Source of the DNA: Pseudomonadota bacterium
Lineage (GTDB): Bacteria; Pseudomonadota; Gammaproteobacteria; Steroidobacterales; Steroidobacteraceae
DNA length: 64,000 bases
Assembly: GCA_021805865.1 (NCBI GenBank)
Contig: JAJZDX010000001.1
Location: 213,588-277,587, forward strand
Direction: 5' to 3'
Within the stretch, counting starts at the first letter, position 1, and the number at the start of each line of letters is the position of its first letter. The notes under the pieces are model-generated. The model was not told the origin of the DNA, made no database searches, and saw nothing but the letters and a program-made list of their open reading frames with translations. Position numbers and translations under genes: made by a program. Below, in pieces: positions 34,629-44,244 of the stretch.

Positions 34629-37600
34629 TCAGTCTCTCGTCAACTCATAGGTTCCCGAGCCCAGCTCGGTGAGGAAGGCGCCGGACCCGCTGGCCGCGGT
34701 GCGCTCGAGGGCCGTGGTAAGCGGCCTGCCGTCGGCGCGCCATTCGGGCGGCCCGCCCGGCAAGTGCACTTCCGCGCGGCTGTTGGCCGGTACCTGCAGC
34801 CGCAACCGCCTGAGGCCGCGCGCATCGCCCTCGACCTCGGTCGCGATCCGCCCGAGGCAGGAGTCGTAATGCGCGCGCACGCGAGGAATGCGCGCGTCGA
34901 AGATCGGATCGATCCTGATGCGCCGGAACCCCGGTGCGGCTTCGGTGATGCCGCCGATGCGCCGGTACATGAACCCGACCACGGCGCCGAGCGCGTAGTG
35001 ATTGAAGGAGTTCATGGACTGATCAACGGCGTTGCCGTTCCACCGCTCCCACATCGTGGTCGCGCCGTGGTCGATCATGTAGCCCCAGGAGGGATATCCG
35101 GTCTGCAGCAGCAGCGTGACCGCGAGCCGCTCTTGCCCCGTGTCGGCGAGCGCATCGAGCAGGCAGGGGGTGCCGAGAAAGCCCGTGGAGAGCAGATTTC
35201 CCCGATGCTCGACGTTGGCCGCGAGTCGCGCGCCGGCGCTGCGGCGCAGCGTGGCCGGCACCAGACCGAAGCGCAGCGAGAGCGCGTAGCTCGTCTGGCT
35301 GCCGTTGCCCACGGTACCGTCGGGGCGCACGAACTCCCGGATGAAGGCCTGCTCGATGCATTGACGCATGCGCGCGTAGCGCTCGGCCTCGTCCTGGTGG
35401 CCGATGGCCCCGGCCATGTCCGCCATCAAGGACGCACAGCGGGCCCAATACGCCGTTGCCACCAGCATTTTCGGTGTGGTCGCCTCGGCGGGATCGGGCG
35501 CCACGTCCGGGTTGGTCGAGACGACCGACAGCCAGTCGCCGAGATCCAGGCCACGTCGGCGCCGCCAGAGAAAATCCGGATTCGCCTCGGCGACGTAATC
35601 GACCCAGCGCTGCATGTGCGGCCAGTTCTCTTCGATCACCGTCGTGTCACCGTACCGCCGATACAGCATCCAGGGCAGGATGACGCCCGCGTCGCTCCAG
35701 CCGGCAGTCACCAGCTCGGGGAAGGAGCGTGGCTGGGGCGTGACGATCGGAAAGGCGCCATCGGAGGTCTGACCGGCGCGTACCTCCAGCAGGAATCGGC
35801 GGATGAAGGCATCGACGTCCATGTTGAAGGCGGCGGCGTCCAGAAACACCTGAATGTCGCCCATCCAGCCCATGCGCTCGTCGCGCTGGGGACAGTCGGT
35901 CGGCACGCCGAAGAAGTTCGAGCGCTGGCTCCACAACGCGTTGTGCCAGATCCGCTGCGCGATCGGCTGCTCGAGCTCGAGCGCGCCGGTCTCGGCGGCG
36001 TCGGTGTGCACCACCACGCCTTCAATCGATTCGCGGGTGGGAACGCCTGGGAAGCCGGTAATCTCGACGTAACGAAAGCCGTGATAGGTGAAGTGCGGCT
36101 CGTAAGTCTCGCCGTGCGGCTCGCCACGGAGCGTGTAGTGGTCCGTGGCGCGCGCGGCGCGCAGATTGGAGGTGTTGATGTTGCCGTTGGGGTAGAGAAT
36201 TTCGGCATGCCGCAGGCGCACCGTCGTGCCGGCCGGCCCCTGCACGCGCAGCCGGCACCAGCCGGCGAAATTCTGCCCCAAGTCGCACACATGGACACCG
36301 GGGCGGGGCTGGGTGATCGTTCGCACCGCCACGGTCTGCAATGCGCGGATGGGCGGATCGACCTGCGCCACGAGCCGCTCGCGTGGCCTCGCGCCGATCG
36401 CGGCCACCTGCCAGGCGCTATCGTCATAGCCCGGCTCATCCCAGCCGTGCCGCTCGAGGCGCGCGTCGTAGTCCTCGCCGTTGTAGATCTCAGAGGAGAG
36501 GATCATGGAGTTGGACAGCCGCCACTCGGAGTCGGTGACCACGACATCACGGTTGCCGTCGGTGTACTCGAGCACCAGCTGGGCGAGAAAACGCCGTGGG
36601 CTGTCGGCGAGGGAGTAGCGCTCGTCCATCCAGCTGAAGGCTGAGGCGTACCACCCGTCGCCGATCAACGCCCCGAGGGCGTTGCGACCGGGACGCAGCA
36701 GGTCTGTCGCGTCGTAGCACTGATAGAGCACATGGTCGCCGGCCACGGTGATTTCCGGTGACAACCGTGCGCTGCCGAGCCGTTGGCCGTTGATGTGCGG
36801 CTCGTAGGCGCCGAGCGCCGTCGCGTACAGCCTGGCGCGCGCCAGCGGCTTGGCGACCGTGAACTCCCGGCGGGCGAACATCGCGGGACGCGGCGGCCTG
36901 GGATCGCACGGCGGAGCGGTGGCGGCGGGCCGCGCGTACGGCCACGTGCTGTCATCGAAATCCAACGCCGTCCAGCCGGCCGGGGCGGTGCGCGAGGTAC
37001 GCCAATTCGGCCCGCTGGTGAATCGCCCGATCGTTCCGTCCGTGTGCCAGATCTTGACGATGGCGGCCAGTGCCCCGCCCGTGCCCGGCATGAAGGTGCC
37101 GGGATCGGCCCGACCACTCACGCCGATGAGATGGGCCCCGGGTGTCACCGGCAGCGCGATGCGCTGCATCGATCCCCAGGGGCGCTCTGCGGGCAGCTCT
37201 ACGGGTCGGCCGTCGATCCACACCCCGAGCAGGTCGTCCTTGGCGGACAGCCACAGCTGCGCCTGGCGCACGCCGGCGGGCAGGGTGATGCGGTAGCGAA
37301 ACTGCTGCGGCTCGGGCGCGAGGGCCGGCGCATCACTCCAAATCCAATGAATGCCGACCGTGCGATCTGCGCGCTCGTCCGCGTCCTCGATGGCGAGCCA
37401 CTCGGCCTGCCAATCGGCGGGCTGCAACAGTCCCATCTCGAACCAGGCGGGCTCGCTGGGCGGCGACGGACGATCCTCGGCGTCCCAGAGCTGCACGCGC
37501 CACCACACACGTTGCCCAGAGCGCAGTGTCGCTCCGCCGTAGGGGACTTCGAAACAGCGGTCCGAGCGGACCCGCCCGCTGTCCCAGAGGTCGGCATCGC

Positions 37601-37886
37601 CCGCCTCGAGGCGCTCGCGGCTCGAAGCGGCGCTGATGCGATAGGCGCTCTGCGCGGCGCCGCGCGCGCGGCTCGCGCACGCCCAGGACAATCGCGGCTG
37701 CAAGACTTCGAGGCCGAAGGGCTGCTCGATGTACTCGGCACGCGGCCGGATGACCCGAAGCGCTTGCGCTTCGGGCGCCGCGGCGCCCCCTTCGGCCCCC
37801 TGCGCGCGCGCCGGCCGCAGCAGTATCGGTGCGGCGGCGAGCAGCCCCGTGCCGCACAGCATGCGACGCCGGTTGATCCTGGCCAT
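34629..37886 (-). CDS. GH78 alpha-L-rhamnosidase, Tat-type signal
   Basis: Exported enzyme that removes terminal alpha-L-rhamnose. The start at 37886 (MARINRRRMLCGTGLLAAAP) gives a twin-arginine-like signal and 1085 residues. N-terminal beta-sandwich domains, including the LRPRLSWA-type opening (here LQPRLSWACAS), precede the alpha/alpha catalytic barrel with DCPQRDERMGWMGD at about residue 664 and the late GATTMWERWNG segment. It sits in the rhamnose operon between the SGNH esterase and racemase genes. Substrate position and aglycone are unknown. Confidence 0.92.
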   Translation of the reverse strand: MARINRRRMLCGTGLLAAAPILLRPARAQGAEGGAAAPEAQALRVIRPRAEYIEQPFGLEVLQPRLSWACASRARGAAQSAYRISAASSRERLEAGDADLWDSGRVRSDRCFEVPYGGATLRSGQRVWWRVQLWDAEDRPSPPSEPAWFEMGLLQPADWQAEWLAIEDADERADRTVGIHWIWSDAPALAPEPQQFRYRITLPAGVRQAQLWLSAKDDLLGVWIDGRPVELPAERPWGSMQRIALPVTPGAHLIGVSGRADPGTFMPGTGGALAAIVKIWHTDGTIGRFTSGPNWRTSRTAPAGWTALDFDDSTWPYARPAATAPPCDPRPPRPAMFARREFTVAKPLARARLYATALGAYEPHINGQRLGSARLSPEITVAGDHVLYQCYDATDLLRPGRNALGALIGDGWYASAFSWMDERYSLADSPRRFLAQLVLEYTDGNRDVVVTDSEWRLSNSMILSSEIYNGEDYDARLERHGWDEPGYDDSAWQVAAIGARPRERLVAQVDPPIRALQTVAVRTITQPRPGVHVCDLGQNFAGWCRLRVQGPAGTTVRLRHAEILYPNGNINTSNLRAARATDHYTLRGEPHGETYEPHFTYHGFRYVEITGFPGVPTRESIEGVVVHTDAAETGALELEQPIAQRIWHNALWSQRSNFFGVPTDCPQRDERMGWMGDIQVFLDAAAFNMDVDAFIRRFLLEVRAGQTSDGAFPIVTPQPRSFPELVTAGWSDAGVILPWMLYRRYGDTTVIEENWPHMQRWVDYVAEANPDFLWRRRRGLDLGDWLSVVSTNPDVAPDPAEATTPKMLVATAYWARCASLMADMAGAIGHQDEAERYARMRQCIEQAFIREFVRPDGTVGNGSQTSYALSLRFGLVPATLRRSAGARLAANVEHRGNLLSTGFLGTPCLLDALADTGQERLAVTLLLQTGYPSWGYMIDHGATTMWERWNGNAVDQSMNSFNHYALGAVVGFMYRRIGGITEAAPGFRRIRIDPIFDARIPRVRAHYDSCLGRIATEVEGDARGLRRLRLQVPANSRAEVHLPGGPPEWRADGRPLTTALERTAASGSGAFLTELGSGTYELTRD

Positions 37887-37897
37887 CACGGCGTCCC

Positions 37898-39166
37898 TCA
37901 GCGGTGCGGGTGGGCGGCCGCGGCGCGCGCCAGCGACCTGCCCGGCGCAAACAACTCCTTGTATACGGTCTCGGCCATGAGGTGATATCCGGCATCGTTC
38001 GGGTGCAGATCGTCGCCGCACTGGAGCGCACGGAGATAGTGATGCGGATGCCGCGGATCACGCAGTGCGCCGTCGAAGTGGATCACGCCGTCGAAGCCGT
38101 GACCGCGGCGGATCCAGGCGTTGACTTGCTCGCGCACCTTCTCGCCCGCGGGGTGCTCGTAGATGGCCCCGAGGTACGGCGTGAGCGTGCCCAGGTAGAT
38201 TTTGATGCCGCGCGCATGTGCCTGCCGGATCAGATCGCGGTAAGCACCGATGATGGCCGAGGCCGGCAGCGGCCCGGTGTCGCCGCTCGGATCGTAGGCC
38301 CAGCCGATGTCGTTGATCCCCTCGAGCAGCACGATGGCGCGCACGCCCGGAATGTCGAGCGCATCGCGCCGGAAGCGCGACAGCGCCTTCGGCCCCGCAC
38401 CGTTGTGCAGCAGGCGATTGCCGCTGATGCCGGAGTTGATCACGACCCAGCGGCGGTCCGCGGCGTGCGCCGCAAGCAGGCGCGCCAGTTGCTCTGGGTA
38501 GTCGAGGTGCATGCCGGGGGTCGAGCAGAAGCCCTCGGTGATGGAATCGCCGAAGGCGACCAGCACCGGGCGCGGATGGGCGGCATACACTTCAACGCCG
38601 CTCGCCAGCCCCGGCGCCTGCGGCCGGCCGCCGAGCGGCCAGACCGCTTCGGTCACATGATTGCCCGGGGGCGAGACCCACAGGTGCTTCAGGTGGCCGG
38701 CCGGTGTGGCGCCGGAGGGGTAATACACGGAGATCGCGAGGTTCTCGAACCGGTGGACTCTCATCTCGAGCGGGTCGCTCACCCACGCCTTGCCGATCGG
38801 AATGACTCCGCCTCGCCTGCCGTCGAAGGTCAGCACGTGGACCGGACCCAGCAGCACGCCGTTCGGCGAGGAGGCGGCGACGGTCACTTCGCCGAATCTC
38901 ACCCGCGAGAGCCCGAGCTCGTTGGTCAGGCGCACGCGCACGCGGCTGCCGCCGGTCTCGAGCCGCACCACTTGGCGCACCGACTGATGGGTGAACGTAC
39001 GTTGCTGGTTGCACCCCCACGCCGCCGTGGTCGGGAACGGCGGAGAATACCAGGCTTCGACCCAGTGAGCCGCTGCGGCCGCGGCCGATGCCGCCGGCGC
39101 GCAAACGCACGCGGCCAGTACGGCCGCAACCCCCATGGCGCTGCGAGTGAAGCGCCGGGCGCTCAT
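37898..39166 (-). CDS. Exported SGNH/GDSL-family esterase
   Basis: A 422-residue hydrolase with a Sec signal (MSARRFTRSAMGVAAVLAAC...ASA). An N-terminal beta-rich domain of about 180 residues precedes the catalytic domain with the four SGNH blocks: VAFGDSITEG, INSGISGNRLL, EGINDIG and HPNDAGY. It overlaps the rhaT stop by 4 bases, so it is coupled to rhamnose uptake. Removing acetyl groups from rhamnose- or galacturonate-rich glycans is a reasonable role, given acetylated rhamnogalacturonan; that is inference. Confidence 0.88.
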   Translation of the reverse strand: MSARRFTRSAMGVAAVLAACVCAPAASAAAAAAHWVEAWYSPPFPTTAAWGCNQQRTFTHQSVRQVVRLETGGSRVRVRLTNELGLSRVRFGEVTVAASSPNGVLLGPVHVLTFDGRRGGVIPIGKAWVSDPLEMRVHRFENLAISVYYPSGATPAGHLKHLWVSPPGNHVTEAVWPLGGRPQAPGLASGVEVYAAHPRPVLVAFGDSITEGFCSTPGMHLDYPEQLARLLAAHAADRRWVVINSGISGNRLLHNGAGPKALSRFRRDALDIPGVRAIVLLEGINDIGWAYDPSGDTGPLPASAIIGAYRDLIRQAHARGIKIYLGTLTPYLGAIYEHPAGEKVREQVNAWIRRGHGFDGVIHFDGALRDPRHPHHYLRALQCGDDLHPNDAGYHLMAETVYKELFAPGRSLARAAAAHPHR

Positions 39167-40245
39167 CCCCGCACCACCAGATAGTTGCCGAGACCGATCA
39201 CGACCGTGGCACCGACGAGGGTCACGAGGCCGGCGGTCATGATGGCGAAGCTGCGCGCGCTCGAGCCCTTCCATTCCTTGAGCGCGAGTCCCCACAGGGT
39301 GGCGAAGATGATGATGCTGGACATGTGCAGCGTCCAGCTGGAGAAGGCGTATCGGCCCATCTGACTTTCCCCCATGGTGTAGAAAAAGAACTGCAGGTAC
39401 CAGGCGGTACCGCCGAGGGCGCACAGCAGGTAATTGCGAGACAGGGAGACTGTCGGGCCGCCGCTGCCGGCCCTCCTCCTGAGATCCCGCGCGCTGGCGT
39501 TCCTGACAATGAGATACAGGCACCAGACGGCGTTGGTCGTGAAGCCGCCAAGCAGCACCACCACGAGCACCGGCAGCCCTTGCCAAAGCGTGCCGGTGCC
39601 CTGCGCGAGGGTGAGATGCTGGATCGGGCCGCCGGCATCGAGCCCATAGGCGAAGCAGCTGCTCATGATGCCGGAGAAGATCGCCACGGAGATGCCCTTG
39701 CGGAAGTCCCTCTCGCGCGGCAGGGCGCGGTCCTGCTCGGTGAGATGTTTCGCGGCCTGCTCGTGCTCCTTGTCGTGACCGGCCTTGCCGACGATGGCGA
39801 TGCCCGCGAGCGCCACGGCCACACCGAGCAGCACGATCTGTCCGCCGGTGCTGTGGATGAGGCTGCCGAAGAGCTGCCCGCTCACGAGCGGCGGGATCAG
39901 CGTGCCGAACGCGGCGGTGAGGCCCAGGGCGACCGCGGTGCCGAGGGAGATGCCGAGGTAGCGCATGGTCAGGCCGAAGGTGAGGCCTCCGAACCCCCAC
40001 AGCACGCCGAAGAAATAGCACAGCGCCAGTGTGCGCGGCGGCGTCGCCGCCAGGACCTCGAGCAGGTGGTGCGTCTGCACGCCCGCGAACAGCCAGGGCG
40101 CGATGATCCAGCTGAACACGCCTCCGACCAGCCAGAACACTTCCCACGACCAGCCGCGCACCGCGCGGTAGGGCACATAAAAGCTCGCCGAGGCGAGCCC
40201 GCCGAGCCAGTGGAAGCAAACGCCGAGCAGCGGATTGGGCGTCAT
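39163..40245 (-). CDS. rhaT: L-rhamnose/proton symporter (RhaT family)
   Basis: Inner-membrane transporter of the drug/metabolite superfamily that takes up L-rhamnose. The 360-residue protein starts MTPNPLLGVCFHWLGGLASASFYVPYR, a close match to the RhaT N-terminus, and has about ten hydrophobic segments with GFGGLTFGLTMRYLGISLG near residue 87. It lies 56 bases after the lactonase gene. Its place beside the non-phosphorylating rhamnose enzymes supports the substrate. Confidence 0.92.
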   Translation of the reverse strand: MTPNPLLGVCFHWLGGLASASFYVPYRAVRGWSWEVFWLVGGVFSWIIAPWLFAGVQTHHLLEVLAATPPRTLALCYFFGVLWGFGGLTFGLTMRYLGISLGTAVALGLTAAFGTLIPPLVSGQLFGSLIHSTGGQIVLLGVAVALAGIAIVGKAGHDKEHEQAAKHLTEQDRALPRERDFRKGISVAIFSGIMSSCFAYGLDAGGPIQHLTLAQGTGTLWQGLPVLVVVLLGGFTTNAVWCLYLIVRNASARDLRRRAGSGGPTVSLSRNYLLCALGGTAWYLQFFFYTMGESQMGRYAFSSWTLHMSSIIIFATLWGLALKEWKGSSARSFAIMTAGLVTLVGATVVIGLGNYLVVRG

Positions 40246-40301
40246 CGCAGGTGTGCCTGATGGTGTGGGACCGATAGTGCGGAGAAGACGGGCATCGCAG
40301 C

Positions 40302-41204
40302 TCAGATCCGGTAGATTCTCTCGGCAGTGGCGGCAAACAGATCGGCGCGCTCGGCGAGGCTCGCGCCGGCGAGCAAATCGGCGTAGGCCGCGTAGAACTG
40401 CCCGAACGTGCCGAACAGCCGGTCCACCGGAAAGTTGCTGGCGAGCATCGTGCGCGCCGCGCCGAAGATCTCGAGCGTCTCGAGCACGAAGGAGCGCAGC
40501 GACTCCACACTCCAGCGCCAGTCGAGCATGGCGAGGCCGGAGATCTTGACCGCGACGTTCGGTTGCGCTGCGAGCAGCCGCATGCCGCCGCGCCACGCCG
40601 CGAGTCCGTCCCGATCCTTGTCCACCGGCATGCCGGTGTGGTTGAGGATCAGCGAAGTCTCGGGATGACGGGCGGCGAGGCGGGCCGCCGCGCTCATCTG
40701 ACCCGGATAGATCTGCAGATCGAAGGACAGGCCGTGGCTCGCAAGCAGCGCGAAGCCCGCGTGCCAAGCCTCGTCGTGGAGCAGGTCGCGCGGCGTGTAG
40801 GACTTGGCCGGATCCGGGTGCCAGTTGAGGATCTGGCGGATGCCGCGCACGTTGCGATGCGCGGCGTGGCGCTCGAGCAGCGCCGCGGCGTCGGGCTTCT
40901 CGAGCTGCGCGTGGGCGACGATGGCCTGCGGGTAGCCGCGTGCGTCGGCGGTCGCTTGCAGCCAGCGGGTCTCGGCCAGCGCGTCGGCGGGGTTGGCGCC
41001 GGCCTCTATGTGGACGATCTTGGCCGGATGCACACCGCCCTGCGCGGCATCGCGCAGATAATCATCGAGCAGGTAGTCGCGCGCGATGGGCGTCACGTCA
41101 CCAGTGATGCCCACGGGCAGGGGCGGCGTGAGCCACGGATAGCGCAGGTGCTGCAGGTCCCACAGGTGCATGTGGGAGTCGACGAGGACCCGCTGCCCGC
41201 TCAT
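40302..41204 (-). CDS. Amidohydrolase-family lactonase (probable L-rhamnono-1,4-lactonase)
   Basis: Metal-dependent hydrolase of the amidohydrolase_2 family, 300 residues, starting MSGQRVLVDSHMHLWD with the HxH metal motif. The start at 41204 has a GGAG Shine-Dalgarno 7 bases upstream; a GTG at 41216 does not. NWHPDP near residue 130, LNHTGMPVDKD near residue 190 and ASNFPVDRLF near residue 262 match sugar lactonases of L-fucose and L-rhamnose pathways. It would open L-rhamnonolactone made by RhaDH (56831-57592). Confidence 0.88.
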   Translation of the reverse strand: MSGQRVLVDSHMHLWDLQHLRYPWLTPPLPVGITGDVTPIARDYLLDDYLRDAAQGGVHPAKIVHIEAGANPADALAETRWLQATADARGYPQAIVAHAQLEKPDAAALLERHAAHRNVRGIRQILNWHPDPAKSYTPRDLLHDEAWHAGFALLASHGLSFDLQIYPGQMSAAARLAARHPETSLILNHTGMPVDKDRDGLAAWRGGMRLLAAQPNVAVKISGLAMLDWRWSVESLRSFVLETLEIFGAARTMLASNFPVDRLFGTFGQFYAAYADLLAGASLAERADLFAATAERIYRI

Positions 41205-41286
41205 ATCGATCTCCACACACGCAGGGGCGGCCGCGCGGGGCTCGACCAGGGTCTCAGGGTCGGATTGATCCGCGCCATGGCCGGCA

Positions 41287-42036
41287 TCAGTACGTCGTTC
41301 GCCCGCCGGAGATGTCGAACGTTGCCGCCGTGGAGAAGGAGCACTCTTCGCTCGCCAGCCAGCACACCAGCGCGGCCACCTCCTCGACCTCCCCGAGCCG
41401 GCCCATGGGGATTTTCGAGCGCATGTAGTCGATCTGGCTTTGCGGCAGCTGCTCGAGAATCGGGCTCTTGAATGTCGCCGGCGTCACGCAGTTGACGCGC
41501 ACGCCGGTCTGCGCGAGCTCCTTGCCGAGCGACTTGGTGAGGCCGATGACCGCGGCCTTGGCGGCGGAATACGCCGATGCGTTCGGGTTGCCTTCCTTGC
41601 CCGCTACCGATGCGATGTTGACGATCCGTCCGTAGTCGCTCTTGAGCATGTGCGGCACGACGGCGCGGCACGAGTTGAACACACCGTGCAGATCGACGTC
41701 GATGACCCGCCGCCACTCTAGCGGCGGATACGCCCAGAGCGTGGCGGTCGGACCGGTGATGCCGGCGCTCGCGATGAGCACGTCGATCCGCCCGAAGGCG
41801 GCAAAGGCGCGCTCGGCCGCGCGTGCCACCTGCTCGGCATCCGCCACATCGACCCTGGCGAGTTCCGCGCCGGGGATGGCCTGCCCGGCCGCGCTCAAGG
41901 CCTTCTCGTCCCAATCCCACAGGCAGACCCTGCCGCCCTCGGCGGTGATGCGGCTCGCCGCCTCACGCCCGACGCCGGAGCCGCCGCCCGTGATGATCGC
42001 GACCCGATGCTCGAATCGGCCGGAATACACTGTCAT
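41287..42036 (-). CDS. SDR oxidoreductase, probable L-2-keto-3-deoxyrhamnonate 4-dehydrogenase
   Basis: Short-chain dehydrogenase of 249 residues; the ATG at 42036 has a GGGAG Shine-Dalgarno. Cofactor motif TGGGSGVGR, ASAG structural motif, catalytic SVAGKEGN and SAYSAAK. The end FDISGGRTTY is typical of SDRs encoded with FAH hydrolases in deoxy-sugar-acid clusters. It lies between the lactonase and FAH genes, which fits oxidation of L-2-keto-3-deoxyrhamnonate to the 2,4-diketo acid that FAH then cleaves. The alternative, rhamnose 1-dehydrogenase, is less likely because a better match exists at 56831. Confidence 0.86.
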   Translation of the reverse strand: MTVYSGRFEHRVAIITGGGSGVGREAASRITAEGGRVCLWDWDEKALSAAGQAIPGAELARVDVADAEQVARAAERAFAAFGRIDVLIASAGITGPTATLWAYPPLEWRRVIDVDLHGVFNSCRAVVPHMLKSDYGRIVNIASVAGKEGNPNASAYSAAKAAVIGLTKSLGKELAQTGVRVNCVTPATFKSPILEQLPQSQIDYMRSKIPMGRLGEVEEVAALVCWLASEECSFSTAATFDISGGRTTY

Positions 42037-42049
42037 GTTTTCGCTCCCC

Positions 42050-42904
42050 TCAGCGCCGCCGCCAGGCACGCACGGTCTGACTTTGCTCGCCGAGCTTCTC
42101 GATGCCGAGCCGGATGCGGTCCCCGGGCGCGAGATACACCGGCTCGGGCTTCTGTCCCATGCCGACGCCCGGCGGCGTGCCCGTCGTGATGATGTCGCCG
42201 GGCTCCAGCGTCATGAAGCGGCTGACGTAGCTCACCAGGATCGCGACGCCGAAAATCATGGTCCTCGTGTTGCCGGTCTGTTTGCGCTCACCGTTGACGT
42301 CGAGCCACAGGTCGAGGTTGTGCACGTCGCCGACTTCATCGCGCGTCACGAGCCAGGGACCCACCGGGCCGAAGGTGTCGCAGCCCTTGCCCTTGTCCCA
42401 CGTGCCGCCGCGCTCGATCTGGTATTCGCGCTCGGACAGATCATTGACCACGACATAGCCGGCGACGTACTCGAGCGCCTCGCGCTCCTCGACGTAACGC
42501 GCGGTGGTTCCGATGACAACCCCGAGCTCGACCTCCCAGTCGCTTTTCTTGGAATCCCTCGGCAGCACGACCTCATCGTTCGGGCCCTGCAGACAGCTGA
42601 CGGCCTTGGTAAAGACTACCGGCTCGGTCGGGATGGGCAGGCCCGATTCCCTGGCGTGGTCGGCGTAGTTCAGGCCGATGGCGAGGAACTTGCGAGTGCC
42701 GGCGAACGGCACGCCGAGCCGCGGGTTGCCGCTGACCGCCGGCAGGGTCATCGGGTCGATTGCCGCGAGGCGCGCGAGGCTCGCCGGCGCAAGATGCTCT
42801 GGGGTGAGATCCGGGATTTTCCCGGTCAGTGAGCGGAGGGTGTCATGCTCGTCGAGCAGTCCAGGCTGTTCATGGCCGGCCGGGCCGTAGCGCAACAGTT
42901 TCAT
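42050..42904 (-). CDS. FAH-family hydrolase, probable L-2,4-diketo-3-deoxyrhamnonate hydrolase
   Basis: Fumarylacetoacetate hydrolase family enzyme that cleaves a 2,4-diketo acid to pyruvate and L-lactate in the non-phosphorylating rhamnose/fucose routes. The 284 residues start MKLLRYGPAGHEQPG. Metal-ligand motifs are seen at DWEVELGVVIG and VVNDLSERE, and the GDIITTGTPPGVG loop is intact. It lies 57 bases after the rhmD stop and 13 before the SDR start. Its presence indicates the hydrolytic rather than the aldolase ending of the pathway. Confidence 0.91.
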   Translation of the reverse strand: MKLLRYGPAGHEQPGLLDEHDTLRSLTGKIPDLTPEHLAPASLARLAAIDPMTLPAVSGNPRLGVPFAGTRKFLAIGLNYADHARESGLPIPTEPVVFTKAVSCLQGPNDEVVLPRDSKKSDWEVELGVVIGTTARYVEEREALEYVAGYVVVNDLSEREYQIERGGTWDKGKGCDTFGPVGPWLVTRDEVGDVHNLDLWLDVNGERKQTGNTRTMIFGVAILVSYVSRFMTLEPGDIITTGTPPGVGMGQKPEPVYLAPGDRIRLGIEKLGEQSQTVRAWRRR

Positions 42905-42961
42905 GGCGTATTGACGGGTCTCTTGCGGACTGGATGATCAGGGGAAGTGTCGGCGTTGGAG

Positions 42962-44140
42962 TCAACGCGGATAGGGTCGGTGCAGCGGCAGGCTGCGGTT
43001 GAGCTCGACGCCGAAACCGGGTGTGTCGGGTAGCTTCAGCCGCCCGTTGACAGGCACGGGCTCACCGGTCAGCTGCGGGTGGAACATGGGCACGACACGG
43101 TCGGCCTCCGGAGCCATCATGAGGAATTCCGCGAACGGACTGTTGTGACGCGTGATCACGAAGTGGTAGCTGTAGATGCTCGATCCGTGAGGAATGACGA
43201 GCACTCCTCGGCTGTCCGCGAGCGCGGCAATCTTCTGCAGCTCCGTAATCCCTCCACACCATCCGACATCGGGCTGGATGATGTCGCAGCAGTCCATCTC
43301 GAGCAGCATGCGAAATCCCCATCGGGTCGCTTCGTGCTCACCGGTGGTGACGAGCATCCCGGGCGGCGTGCTACGCTTCAGCTGTGCGTAACCCCAGTAA
43401 TCATCCGGTGACAGGGCTTCCTCGATCCATTTCAGGCCGTGCGCCTGCGCGCCATGCGCCAATCTGACCGCATAGGGAAGATCGAGGCTCATCCAGCAAT
43501 CGAGCATGAGCCAGAAATCGCCGCCGACGCGGCTGCGCATCTCGCCGAGGGCATCGAGGTTGCGCCGCAGACCCTCCTCGCCTTCGGACGGGCCATGGTG
43601 CAGCGGCAGTTTGCCGCCGATGAAGCCCATGGACTTCGCCAGATCCGGACGCGAGCCGGTGGCATAGAAGAGGAGCTCGTCGCGGACCTTGCCGCCGAGC
43701 AGCTGGTAGACCGGCTCACCCCGCAGGCGCCCCAGCAGATCCCACAGTGCCAGGTCGACGCCGGAAATGGCGTTTACGACGAGACCCTTGCGGCCGTAAT
43801 ACTGGGTCGCGAAGTACATTTGGTCCCAGATCATCTCGAGGGCCGAGGGATCACGGCCCTCGAGAAAGCGGGAGAGGTGGTGCTCGACGATGTACGCGGC
43901 CGGCTCCCCGCCCGTGGTCACGGCGAATCCGATGGTGCCGTCGGCCGCCTCGATCTCGACCACCAGGGTGCCGAGCACGTTGATGCCGAAGCTGCGCCGG
44001 CTCTGGCGGTACTGCGGATAGCGGCTCATGGGAGTGGCGATGTGATCGTCTATCCAGTGGTTGCCGGCCTGGTCGTGGTAGTCGGCGCCCCCGCCGCGAA
44101 TGACGAAGGCGCGTACTTGTCGGATCAGCGGAAAGGTCAT
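42962..44140 (-). CDS. rhmD: L-rhamnonate dehydratase
   Basis: Enolase-superfamily enzyme that dehydrates L-rhamnonate to L-2-keto-3-deoxyrhamnonate. The start at 44140 ([12 protein letters not shown]) gives 392 residues and matches known RhmD proteins from the first residue: [61 protein letters not shown] (metal Asp), [28 protein letters not shown] (catalytic His) and the end PGFGVELNR. This is rhamnonate-, not fuconate-, dehydratase sequence. It is first in the minus-strand rhamnose operon, divergent from an IclR gene. Confidence 0.95.
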   Translation of the reverse strand: MTFPLIRQVRAFVIRGGGADYHDQAGNHWIDDHIATPMSRYPQYRQSRRSFGINVLGTLVVEIEAADGTIGFAVTTGGEPAAYIVEHHLSRFLEGRDPSALEMIWDQMYFATQYYGRKGLVVNAISGVDLALWDLLGRLRGEPVYQLLGGKVRDELLFYATGSRPDLAKSMGFIGGKLPLHHGPSEGEEGLRRNLDALGEMRSRVGGDFWLMLDCWMSLDLPYAVRLAHGAQAHGLKWIEEALSPDDYWGYAQLKRSTPPGMLVTTGEHEATRWGFRMLLEMDCCDIIQPDVGWCGGITELQKIAALADSRGVLVIPHGSSIYSYHFVITRHNSPFAEFLMMAPEADRVVPMFHPQLTGEPVPVNGRLKLPDTPGFGVELNRSLPLHRPYPR

Positions 44141-44229
44141 GGACGTCTTCGGGTCTCGAGTCTGGACGAACGGGACGATGCGTCGCGGCGGTTGCGGCCG
44201 CGGCTTCTGTCCCACATACTAATACGGGT

Positions 44230-44244
44230 ACCACATAATGAGAA
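44230..44244. promoter_or_regulatory. Candidate operator between rhmD and the IclR gene
   Basis: The minus strand reads TTCTCATTATGTGGT here. It matches the palindromic site at 61711 in 11 of 13 core positions and resembles another at 50764. It overlaps the IclR start codon (44238) and lies about 90 bases upstream of rhmD, so it could serve both genes. A GGTACC palindrome adjoins it. Sequence similarity is seen; the regulator is inferred. Confidence 0.5.

Noticed and set aside
42962-44140. L-fuconate dehydratase
   Set aside because: The N-terminal ADYHDQ...[13 protein letters not shown] and the PGFGVELNR end match L-rhamnonate dehydratase, and the start aligns without gaps.
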